From Catalinimonas alkaloidigena (GTDB taxonomy: Bacteria > Bacteroidota > Bacteroidia > Cytophagales > Cyclobacteriaceae), in assembly GCF_029504655.1 (NCBI RefSeq), contig NZ_JAQFIL010000001.1, positions 2,485,001 through 2,549,000 on the forward strand: a DNA stretch of 64,000 nucleotides, given 5' to 3'. How positions within the stretch are numbered: the stretch's first letter is position 1; every line of letters begins with the position of its first letter. Under the pieces are notes generated by a model. That model worked only from the letters and a program-made list of their open reading frames with translations. It ran no database searches and was not told where the DNA came from. Positions 1 through 7,957 of this stretch are shown here, one piece after another. Both the position numbers and the translations under genes were made by a program.

Positions 1-1
1 A

Positions 2-418
2 AAGAAATTGATTGAGGAAGACCCAAACCTCATTGAAAAAAAAGACAATAAAGGCTTTCCACCCCTGATTATGGCAAGCTATAGCGATCAGTATGAAATA
101 ACTCTTTTTTTGCTGAATGCGGGAGCAAAAGTTGATGCCCGAGATGCTGCGGGAAACACCGCATTGATGGGCGTATGTTTTAAAGGAAACCAGGATATAG
201 CAAAGCTACTGCTGGAGCGAGGAGCTGACGTTAATGCCAGAAATCTGAGTGGAGGTACCGCATTGATCTATGCAGCTACTTTTGGACAGGAGGGAATTGC
301 TGAGCTCCTACTGGAAAATGGGGCTGATAAAACGATCAAGGATTCTCAGGGACATACAGCTTATTCCTACGCCAATTCTAAAGGATTGTCACGTTTAGCT
401 GAAGTACTAAAGGTATAG
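2..418 (+). CDS. Ankyrin-repeat protein, 5' end outside window
   Basis: The frame is open from the first bases of the window (KKLIEEDPN), so the true start lies upstream and the TTG at 8 is not a convincing start. The visible 138 residues are about four ankyrin repeats, seen from the recurring pattern of G-T/P-A-L, a helix pair and LLL-x-x-GAD (for example LLLERGADVNAR and LLLENGADKTIK). Ankyrin repeats mediate protein-protein contacts, and the family name gives no specific partner. No signal peptide can be judged because the N-terminus is missing. It ends just before a strong inverted repeat shared with the convergent gene. Confidence 0.85.
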   Translation, partial: KKLIEEDPNLIEKKDNKGFPPLIMASYSDQYEITLFLLNAGAKVDARDAAGNTALMGVCFKGNQDIAKLLLERGADVNARNLSGGTALIYAATFGQEGIAELLLENGADKTIKDSQGHTAYSYANSKGLSRLAEVLKV

Positions 419-424
419 AATTAT

Positions 425-476
425 AAAATCAGGCTCATGCCTATTAAACCAAATTAATACTGATGAGCCTGATTTT
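425..476. terminator. Bidirectional terminator between convergent genes
   Basis: A perfect 14-bp inverted repeat (AAAATCAGGCTCAT at 425-438 and ATGAGCCTGATTTT at 463-476) with a 24-nt loop lies between the ends of the ankyrin gene and the convergent oxidoreductase gene. The A/T-rich outer edges give a U-tract in either direction. Confidence 0.75.
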
Positions 477-495
477 GCATGCTAAAATTTACTGA

Positions 496-1137
496 TTATA
501 AGTTGTTAAGTGCTTTTTCAACTTCCATCTTACCACCTCCGATAATTTCAAATGTCTTACGGTAGGTATTCGGGTTTTCAATAGATTCTACAATAGATAG
601 GGCGACATCAGAACGTGAGATCTGTCCTATTTTACCTTTCAGGCTTTCCTGAGCAATAATATGGTTAGTTTCCGGATCATTATTGAGCATGCCGGGGCGA
701 ACTATGGTATAGTTAAGATTGCTTTTTTCTAATCTCTCTTCCGATTCCGCCTTAGCTTTCAGATAATGTTGAAGCTTCTCAGGACCCTCTTCGGGATGAT
801 CTGTTCCCACGGAGCTTAAAAGAATAAATCTTTCAACACCATTTCTTTCGCATGATTCAATCATTTTGACTGCTCCATCTCTATCCACAGAGAGTGTTTT
901 ATCTTCACCGGTGTTGGGACCAGAACCAGCTGCAAATATGACTGCCTCAGCTCCTTCTACTGCAAACTCTATGTCTCCTTCCAGATTCGCAACAAATGGT
1001 GTAGCGCCTAGTTTCTCCATTTCGTCAGACTGAGCGTCATCTCTGATCATGGCTAACACATTATGTTCTCTTTCAGTTAATAACTTAACGATTTGTAGCC
1101 CGGTTTTACCGTGTGCTCCTGCTACTAAAATATTCAT
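496..1137 (-). CDS. NAD(P)-binding atypical SDR (NmrA/YwnB-like)
   Basis: This 213-residue protein opens with a Rossmann nucleotide-binding motif (GAHGKTG, residues 7-13) directly after the first beta strand. The sequence FILLSSVGTD and the later YTIVRPGMLNN are typical of atypical short-chain dehydrogenases of the NAD(P)H-binding PF13460 group. These proteins are single-domain cytosolic enzymes or redox sensors, and the substrate cannot be read from sequence. The classic YxxxK catalytic pair of SDRs is not evident, as is usual in this branch. It is a single gene convergent with the ankyrin gene, sharing the terminator between them. Confidence 0.85.
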   Translation of the reverse strand: MNILVAGAHGKTGLQIVKLLTEREHNVLAMIRDDAQSDEMEKLGATPFVANLEGDIEFAVEGAEAVIFAAGSGPNTGEDKTLSVDRDGAVKMIESCERNGVERFILLSSVGTDHPEEGPEKLQHYLKAKAESEERLEKSNLNYTIVRPGMLNNDPETNHIIAQESLKGKIGQISRSDVALSIVESIENPNTYRKTFEIIGGGKMEVEKALNNL

Positions 1138-1472
1138 AATACATTGGTTTAAATAAAAAAATAGCTATCTCAAAAAAATGTTTGTGAGATTTATGGTGTA
1201 ACACGAAGTTGCTTGTAATGTTAAAAGAAACTTCATAGATATTTATTTAGCCCGGAAGCTTAATGGAACATGCAAGGTCTTCTTTTTATTGTTACTGGTA
1301 AATAGAAGGAGATAACTCGTTTGTGGAGGGGGAATATAAAATATGAGATTGATTGGACTTTTTATCAAATTTGGGCACAAACAGATAATGTTCTTAAAAG
1401 ATTGCTCTTACTAAAAATATATCCTGTACAGGATCATCACTTATCAATACATATTACATTTTGTATATTATC
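1138..1472. other. Intergenic region with a 14-bp palindrome
   Basis: This gap lies between divergent genes and holds no open frame of note. The only structure seen is a perfect palindrome, ATCCTGTACAGGAT, at 1421-1434, about 38 bases before the ATG of the next gene. It could be an operator; nothing else supports this. Confidence 0.4.
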
Positions 1473-1946
1473 ATGAGAATTAGCAATAGAAAATTATCAA
1501 TACTTTTGGCATCTGTCACATATATATTATTTGTCTCCTCAGTAGTACAGGCACAAGAACAAGCTAACATAGAGAAACTTGGTGTTGAAAGGGTAAATCC
1601 GGCAGATGTAAAGGCAGCAGAAGACATTGCTGATCAGATACTCACTAAAATGGCTGAAGGAAGTTATTATGAATTTAAAGAGGGTGAGGCCATACCTGAA
1701 ATTGTACAGTTGTTTACCAAGGACACCCAAAAGCAGGCATATCAGCAAATCAAAGCTCAGGTGGGCGAATATCTCTCTTCATTAGAATTCCAGGAAGCCT
1801 ATTCTCTCTCCCAGGGTGGCATGGAAGCAACCATATTTCGCTTCAAAGGTGATTTCTCCAAATCTGAGCCTGAAGTAAGGGTAGTTTTAGATCGTGATGA
1901 TAAACTAGCAGGCTTAAGAGTGTTGCCCTGGACTGATCAGTTGTAG
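1473..1946 (+). CDS. Secreted DUF3887-like protein
   Basis: The start chosen is the ATG at 1473 rather than an upstream TTG because it gives a clean signal peptide (MRISNRKLSILLASVTYILFVSSVVQAQ, described here only in outline: basic start, hydrophobic core, cleavage after VQA). The mature part of about 130 residues resembles the DUF3887 type of small alpha/beta domain: a helix carrying ADQILTKMAEGSYYEF, then a strand-rich part ending in VRVVLDRDDKLAGLRVLPW. Such domains in Bacteroidota are exported or attached to hydrolases, with no known biochemical role. It stands alone upstream of a convergent helicase gene. Confidence 0.7.
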   Translation: MRISNRKLSILLASVTYILFVSSVVQAQEQANIEKLGVERVNPADVKAAEDIADQILTKMAEGSYYEFKEGEAIPEIVQLFTKDTQKQAYQQIKAQVGEYLSSLEFQEAYSLSQGGMEATIFRFKGDFSKSEPEVRVVLDRDDKLAGLRVLPWTDQL

Positions 1947-2028
1947 GAGTATAATTTTGCGCAAAAGATCTCTACATTTCGGGTCCAGTTTGTAAGCTTC
2001 GTACTTACCAACCGTTAAAGAGTACGGC

Positions 2029-4512
2029 TTATTCACCAAAAGCAGCGTAGGCTTCTAACTCAAGCTGCATCTTGCGTACCCGATCTTCTAAAGTCTCGGA
2101 ACTGATCTTCTCTCTTAATCGGTCTACCATGATGGGAAAAGCGAAAGGTGTTGGATAGGAGGGATGCTCAATAATAATACGCTGCTGCCTGATATTTTGC
2201 ATCACTTCTGCCAATGTAGACTGCTCAACCTGCTGGTACAAAGCTTCTTCCATGGCCTGGGCAATGAGTAGGTTTTCTGGATCATACTCAGTAAATACAT
2301 CATAGATAATCTGGGCGGTAGCCTGTAAATGTTTGTTGCCTATGGGTTTACCGGGAAAACCCTGAAAAACTAAGCCTGAAATAGCAGCAATTTCTCTAAA
2401 ACGACGCTTGGCCATCTCAGTACTGTTGACACTCTCCAATATATCTTCCATCAGCCTTTCTTGTGAAAAGAGGTCTAATTCCAGTGCTTCTTCCAGTGGA
2501 ATTTCTGTATCTGACAGCAATTCAAAGCCATAGTCATTCATGGCAATGGAAAATGAAATGGGTTGAATCTGACTGATCCTCCAGGCTACCAGCGTAGATA
2601 AAATTTCATGTACAGCCCTTCCGGCAAAAGGATACATATACACATGATAGCCTTCGCTGGATGTTAACTTCTCAATCAGGAAGTTATGCCGGTCAGGCAG
2701 GCATGACCATCTGTCCTGCAAGGCCAGTAGGGGTTGGATGGCCTTCAATTCAATGTCCTGATAAGCTCCTTCAAGAAATTCGTCCAGTTTAAAGCGAATC
2801 AGCTCCGAAAGTTGTGAAGAAAGCGGCATCCTTCCGCCAGACCAGGAAGGAATAAGACCACTGGTACCCCGGGCTTTATGCACCAGCACGGTAAGGTCTT
2901 TGATGCGCTCAAACCTGAGGTTACGACCGGCAAACCAAAAATTGTCGCCCTTCTTTAGCCGGGCAATAAAGCTTTCTTCAATGGTACCGATAAAGCCACC
3001 GCTGGCATACTTTACTTTGAGTACCGGATCACTCACGATGGTTCCCATTGACATACGGTGACGCATGGCAGTCTTCCGGCTCTCTACTTTATAGATGCCT
3101 TCCTTAAGGATGACTTTGGCAAACTCATCATATTGCCCTAAGCTATCCCCACCGGTAGTGATAAACTGCAATGCCCACTGCCATTCCTTTGGCGTAAGGT
3201 CTTTGAAGCTGTGTGTTCGTTTTACTTCCGGATATACTTCTTCTTCCAGAAATCCTTCACCTACTGCCAGCGTGACAAGGTACTGAACCAATACGTCAAA
3301 GGATTTTTCCAAAGGCCTGCGTGATTCATATATTTTTTGCCTGATAGCTTCCTTAATGGCAGCTCCTTCCAGCAGCTCTAATGAGTGGGTAGGTAAAAAA
3401 TAAATTCTGCTGACAGCTCCCGGCTGGTGTCCACTTCGTCCCGCTCGCTGAATAAAACGGGAAATCCCCTTGGGACTTCCCACCTGTATTACCGTTTCTA
3501 CGGGACGAAAATCAACGCCCAGATCAAGGCTTGAAGTACATACGACCAGCTTAAGGATGCCCTGATGTAACGCGTCTTCTACCCAGCTTCGTACTGAGCT
3601 ATCCAGTGAACCGTGGTGCATCGCCATCTGACCGGCAAGCTCAGGCACCTTTGACAACAGCTTTTGATACCAGATTTCAGTCTGGGCACGGGTGTTGGTA
3701 AAGAGCAGGGTAGTCTTACTTTGCTCTATAATGGGGATTACCTTATCCATCATCTTGATGCCGAGATGTCCTGCCCAGGGAAATTTCTCAATCTCATCGG
3801 GCAGAATGCTTTCTACCACAATTTTCTTTTCAATATTAGACCTGACAATTCGGTTAGGCCTTGGATGGTCGGGGCCAAGAAGAATATCTTTAGCTTGCTC
3901 CAGGTTACCAATTGTTGCTGAAACTCCCCATATTTTCAGCTCTTTTTGAATGACTTTGAGCCTGCTTAAACCCAATTCCAGTTGTACCCCTCTTTTGGTT
4001 CCAAGCAGCTCATGCCACTCATCCACAATGACACACTTCAGTTTTTTAAACAGTTGAGAGTGCTGCTTCTGACTGATCAGCAGATGCAGGCTTTCAGGGG
4101 TAGTGATCAGGCATTCAGGCATTGAGCGCATCTGCTTTTGCCTTTGACTGCTGCTCGTATCGCCGGAGCGGACTTCTACTTTCCAGGGTACCTGCAAAGC
4201 TTCGCAGGCCCTCTCCATGGCTTGCCGGATATCTTTGGCCAATGCTTTCAGCGGAGTGATCCAGAGAATTTGCAGGCCGTTACTTTTTTTCTCCTGGAAC
4301 CGTTCCGGGTTATCCTGAATAAATTCTAATAAAGCAGCCAGCCACAGCGCATAAGTTTTACCACTACCGGTAGGAGCATTTAACAAACCACTTTCTCCCC
4401 TCAGATAAGCCTCCCAAACTTCACGTTGAAAAGCAAAAGCTTCCCATCTCTGCTGCTTGAACCATCTAAGTGCCGGGGCTAGTGATTGAGGCTGATCTTT
4501 AGGAGTAGGCAT
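2029..4512 (-). CDS. Ligase-associated DEXH-box helicase (Lhr-like)
   Basis: This 827-residue protein is a superfamily 2 DNA helicase of the bacterial ligase-associated DNA damage response type. Walker A is APTGSGKT (residues 46-53), the DEXH box is DEWH (164-167), and the second RecA domain carries the HHGS...GVDF...QRAGRSG motifs. A long C-terminal region follows, as in Lhr-type helicases. In many bacteria this gene forms a cluster with an ATP-dependent DNA ligase, a beta-CASP exonuclease and a phosphoesterase (PdeM). None of those is next to it here, so its usual partners must lie elsewhere or be absent. It probably acts in repair of DNA ends. Confidence 0.9.
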   Translation of the reverse strand: MPTPKDQPQSLAPALRWFKQQRWEAFAFQREVWEAYLRGESGLLNAPTGSGKTYALWLAALLEFIQDNPERFQEKKSNGLQILWITPLKALAKDIRQAMERACEALQVPWKVEVRSGDTSSSQRQKQMRSMPECLITTPESLHLLISQKQHSQLFKKLKCVIVDEWHELLGTKRGVQLELGLSRLKVIQKELKIWGVSATIGNLEQAKDILLGPDHPRPNRIVRSNIEKKIVVESILPDEIEKFPWAGHLGIKMMDKVIPIIEQSKTTLLFTNTRAQTEIWYQKLLSKVPELAGQMAMHHGSLDSSVRSWVEDALHQGILKLVVCTSSLDLGVDFRPVETVIQVGSPKGISRFIQRAGRSGHQPGAVSRIYFLPTHSLELLEGAAIKEAIRQKIYESRRPLEKSFDVLVQYLVTLAVGEGFLEEEVYPEVKRTHSFKDLTPKEWQWALQFITTGGDSLGQYDEFAKVILKEGIYKVESRKTAMRHRMSMGTIVSDPVLKVKYASGGFIGTIEESFIARLKKGDNFWFAGRNLRFERIKDLTVLVHKARGTSGLIPSWSGGRMPLSSQLSELIRFKLDEFLEGAYQDIELKAIQPLLALQDRWSCLPDRHNFLIEKLTSSEGYHVYMYPFAGRAVHEILSTLVAWRISQIQPISFSIAMNDYGFELLSDTEIPLEEALELDLFSQERLMEDILESVNSTEMAKRRFREIAAISGLVFQGFPGKPIGNKHLQATAQIIYDVFTEYDPENLLIAQAMEEALYQQVEQSTLAEVMQNIRQQRIIIEHPSYPTPFAFPIMVDRLREKISSETLEDRVRKMQLELEAYAAFGE

Positions 4513-4565
4513 GGATATTTAAGGCAAAATAGAAAGGAATGGTTTAGGGCTTGCGGTAATATTAG

Positions 4566-6539
4566 TTAATTAAATTCCATATATTCCTTTCTGAGTGATC
4601 TCCGCATTAACTTGTTGGAAGCTGTACGGGGTAAGGTATCTTTTGCAATTACTTCTTTAATCCTGAAAAGCGGGTTAAGCTCACTGTTCAACATCATTTG
4701 CAGATCATTCTTCAACAGTTCTTTATCCATATTTTCATCCTGAGGGATGAAGAATATCAACAAAACTTCCGGCCCTCCACCTTTGGGAGCTACTGTGACA
4801 GCGGCACTTTCGTAAACTGCTTTATGTGTATTTATGATTTTCTCTATTTCTACTGCGCTCACTTTAATTCCGCCAAGGTTCATGCTATCATCCGCCCTGC
4901 CACGGCTTTTGTAAAAAGTAGTATCCTCTAATAGCTTATGGTATAGCTGGTAATTATCTCCGTGTTTTCTAAGTAGTGTACCATCTTTCAAGCTGGGAGA
5001 ATCTTTATAGTATTCTTCATGGTGATCACGGTTCAGTAAGTGTTGAGAAAGTCCGATTGAAGGCGGTACGATGAAGACCTCACCATCCCGTTTGGCGTCT
5101 ATTTTACCACTTTCTTCTTCCCTAAAGATAAGGTCCATGCCTAAAGCTGGGGTGGTGAATGTCGCAGGGGAGGCTGGCTGCACTACAGTTCCTGTGAGGT
5201 ATCCTCCACCAATCTCAGTACCCCCACAGTATTCAATAATGGGTGCTTTGAATTTTGCTAACCACATCAGGTATAGGTAGTCTTCAACTTGTGAAGGCTC
5301 GCCGGTGGAGCTGAGAACACGAACATTCCAATGATATTGCTCCATCATTTGGGTTTTGCGCCACACTTTTACCAGGGAAGGAATAGTTCCCAGTATGCTG
5401 ATACTCGCTTCTTGCATAAAACTTCCGAAAGCGGTACTGGCGGCTGAACCAGTAAAAAGTGCCAGTGTCGCTTTGTTCATCAGGGCAGCAAAGATTGTCC
5501 ATGGTCCCATCATCCAGCCCATGCCTGTTGTCCAGGTGAGCGTGTCGGTGGGCTGAATATCATGATGATAGTAAGCATCAGCAGCACACTTTATCGGAGT
5601 AAGCTGAGTCCAGGGAATGGCTTTAGGCTCACTGGTGGTTCCTGAAGAAAACAATATACTGATCAGCGTATTGGGTTCGCCGATTACAGGAGAAAAGCTG
5701 TCCTTTGCCAGAAAATCTTCCCATAACACATCCTGGGTACGCAAATCTGTTTTTTCCTTTCCAGGAATAATGATTGATGGAGGCACATCTGCCTTTTTAA
5801 GTTTAGGATATATTGAAAGATCTTTTCCACCGTAGGTATAACTATCAAAAGCAATTACTGATCGGGCTTCACTACTTTCTACTCTTCTTTTCAGCTCCTG
5901 TGGCGAAAAACTGTCAGCAACAAGTACCGCTATCATTCCTGCCTGTATTATTCCCAGATAAGCGGTGACTGCTTCTGTACAAAGAGGCAGGTAGAGTACC
6001 ACTTTATCACCCTGTTTAAGCCCCTGCTGTAAGAGGCCATTGGATACCCTGTTGCATAATTTCTTTAAATCTAGATAAGTGAGTGTTCGGGTTTCTTGAT
6101 TTTCATCAGAAGCAATGATAGCTGTCTTTTGCTCATTTGCTTGAAAGCAGCTGTTAATAATATTCAGACGTGCGCCTTCCAGCCATCTTGGGTCTTCAAC
6201 CCCACCTTGGGAAATATCCAGCACCTGATCATAATGCTGATCAAGTTTGATCTGCAGGGTTTGTATCGTATGATCCCAGAATTGTGCACGATTTTGTACT
6301 GACCAGTTATGAAAATCCTGATAACTACTCAGCTTTAATGAACTGATGGATTGATTAATATTGGCGTAGTTCAGCGTACGCTTATCAGGAAGCCATGCAA
6401 TTCCCAAGGGGTCATTGGCAAAAATACTGTAGTAAATATCTTTGAGCTGGTCAAAGCTTAATAATTCAATGGCTGAGCTACTTATTTGTTGCCAGAGCCT
6501 AGCTTTTTGAAGAAAGGTATTTTTAGTTTCATCCTGCAT
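4566..6539 (-). CDS. AMP-forming acyl-CoA ligase, AAE17/18-like
   Basis: This 657-residue ANL-superfamily enzyme has the AMP-binding P-loop SSGTTSEPKAIPWTQ at about residue 300, the YCGGTEIGGG adenylate-binding motif, and the GRADDSMNLGGIKVS hinge preceding a C-terminal domain that ends in TASNKLMRRSLR, with the acyl-adenylating lysine in that segment. The stretch AIPWTQLTPIKCAADAYYHHD followed by GMGWMMGPW resembles plant acyl-activating enzymes AAE17/AAE18 more than housekeeping acetyl-CoA synthetase. Automatic annotation would probably say acetoacetate-CoA ligase or acyl-CoA synthetase. It activates a carboxylic acid to its CoA ester; the acid is not predictable. It is a single gene, 53 bases upstream of the helicase in the same direction. 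Confidence 0.85.
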   Translation of the reverse strand: MQDETKNTFLQKARLWQQISSSAIELLSFDQLKDIYYSIFANDPLGIAWLPDKRTLNYANINQSISSLKLSSYQDFHNWSVQNRAQFWDHTIQTLQIKLDQHYDQVLDISQGGVEDPRWLEGARLNIINSCFQANEQKTAIIASDENQETRTLTYLDLKKLCNRVSNGLLQQGLKQGDKVVLYLPLCTEAVTAYLGIIQAGMIAVLVADSFSPQELKRRVESSEARSVIAFDSYTYGGKDLSIYPKLKKADVPPSIIIPGKEKTDLRTQDVLWEDFLAKDSFSPVIGEPNTLISILFSSGTTSEPKAIPWTQLTPIKCAADAYYHHDIQPTDTLTWTTGMGWMMGPWTIFAALMNKATLALFTGSAASTAFGSFMQEASISILGTIPSLVKVWRKTQMMEQYHWNVRVLSSTGEPSQVEDYLYLMWLAKFKAPIIEYCGGTEIGGGYLTGTVVQPASPATFTTPALGMDLIFREEESGKIDAKRDGEVFIVPPSIGLSQHLLNRDHHEEYYKDSPSLKDGTLLRKHGDNYQLYHKLLEDTTFYKSRGRADDSMNLGGIKVSAVEIEKIINTHKAVYESAAVTVAPKGGGPEVLLIFFIPQDENMDKELLKNDLQMMLNSELNPLFRIKEVIAKDTLPRTASNKLMRRSLRKEYMEFN

Positions 6540-6720
6540 ATTTATAGGGTAGTAGGTTGTGTTAGAATTAACTTAATGGAAAGTTATTATCCAAACGCTT
6601 AGTAAAGAACAGTAATATTTACTTTATGTATTAAGTTATTGTAGGCACGAAATATTTTATTTAGCTTGAGGTGTTCAATACTGTGATTTTTACAACGACC
6701 CAACACCTTTCAATTTCTCT

Positions 6721-7386
6721 ATGCATATCAAACTATTCCTATGTTCACTTATTATGCTTGTCTTGATGTCGTTTAATAAGAAAGATAAGAAGAAAGTAGT
6801 TTTTTTTGGCGATTCTATCACTGCAGCAGGTGAAAGTGATCCTTCCGGATATATCAATTTACTAAGAGAGCACATAGATACTGCGGAGTTTCAGCTTATT
6901 GGCAAAGGGATAGGGGGTAACAAAGTCACGGATCTGGAAAACAGAATTGAAAAGGATGTACTTTCGCTTGATCCCGACATTGTATTCGTATATATAGGAA
7001 TCAATGATGTGTGGCATTTTTATGAACCCGAAGGTGCTGTAGGTACTACTATTGAACGCTACGAAGAAGGATTATTTACTATCGCCAAGCGATTAGAGGA
7101 ACAGGGGAGCAGGATTATCTTCTGTACTCCCACTGTGATAGGGGAAAACCCTTCTTTTGATGGACAAATCAATCAGGAACTAGATCAATACGCTCAAGTA
7201 GTGAGAAAAGTCTCTATGGAGACAGGCGCAGAGCTATGTGACCTGAGAAATAAGTTTAAATCTTATTTGAAGAAAAATAATGCTGATGCCCGGAACAGTG
7301 GTGTACTCACTTCTGACAGAGTTCATTTGAATAGAAAGGGCAATGAATTTCTTGCAGAGCAAATGTTATTTTATTTGAACCAATGA
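6721..7386 (+). CDS. SGNH/GDSL-family hydrolase
   Basis: This 221-residue protein has a short hydrophobic N-terminal segment (membrane anchor or signal peptide) followed by an SGNH hydrolase fold. Block I is FFGDSITAAG with the nucleophile serine, block III is IGINDVWHF with the oxyanion asparagine, and block V is SDRVHLNRKG with the catalytic Asp and His. These enzymes hydrolyse esters: lipids, acyl groups on polysaccharide, or acetyl-xylan. The order and spacing of blocks are close to the bacterial G-D-S-L lipase/acylhydrolase group. It is a monocistronic gene and its natural ester is unknown. Confidence 0.88.
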   Translation: MHIKLFLCSLIMLVLMSFNKKDKKKVVFFGDSITAAGESDPSGYINLLREHIDTAEFQLIGKGIGGNKVTDLENRIEKDVLSLDPDIVFVYIGINDVWHFYEPEGAVGTTIERYEEGLFTIAKRLEEQGSRIIFCTPTVIGENPSFDGQINQELDQYAQVVRKVSMETGAELCDLRNKFKSYLKKNNADARNSGVLTSDRVHLNRKGNEFLAEQMLFYLNQ

Positions 7387-7534
7387 CAAGTAAATTTGCT
7401 TGTTTATATTTAATTTAACTAAAGCATTTCATTAAACAATTTTAAATTTCAGTTTAATTTTTTAACAATTTAATTGGATACTTAAAGCTGAATAACACTC
7501 GTTATTTTTATAAACAATTTTTTAAACTTGCATT

Positions 7535-7939
7535 ATGATAAAATTTAATAAAGTGCTGTTGGTGGATGACGATGAAGTTTCAAATTTTATCACTACCGAA
7601 ATCCTCAACACTATAAATCTAGCGGATACAATTCTTGTGGCTTCTAACGGGCAGGAAGCTTTAGATTTGATAGGTCAAGTCACTGATGATAAGGCTGGAC
7701 AAAATGATAAAGATTGCCCTGACCTAATATTTCTTGACCTTAACATGCCGGTGATGGACGGGTTTGAGTTTCTAGAGGCCTGTGAGCCCTGCAATAAAAA
7801 TAAACTCAATGTAGTTGTGTTGACATCATCTACCAACCCGAAAGACATTGAAGAAACAAGAAAATTTTCCCAGGTTAAGGGTTACCTAAGCAAGCCACTT
7901 ACTGCTGATAAGGTAGAAAAAGCAATTCAAAATATATAA
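7535..7939 (+). CDS. Single-domain response regulator
   Basis: A CheY-like receiver domain with no output domain (134 residues). The acidic pocket is DDDE (11-14), the phosphoacceptor is D68 in LIFLDLNMPVMDG, the conserved Thr/Ser is in VVLTSS, and the lysine is in LSKPL. The loop before D68 is longer than in CheY (KAGQNDKDCPD), a common feature of the Bacteroidota single-domain receivers that work with hybrid histidine kinases. No kinase is adjacent, so its partner is encoded elsewhere. The 148-base upstream region is very A/T rich. Confidence 0.9.
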   Translation: MIKFNKVLLVDDDEVSNFITTEILNTINLADTILVASNGQEALDLIGQVTDDKAGQNDKDCPDLIFLDLNMPVMDGFEFLEACEPCNKNKLNVVVLTSSTNPKDIEETRKFSQVKGYLSKPLTADKVEKAIQNI

Positions 7940-7957
7940 AACAGCTTTATCTGCGCA

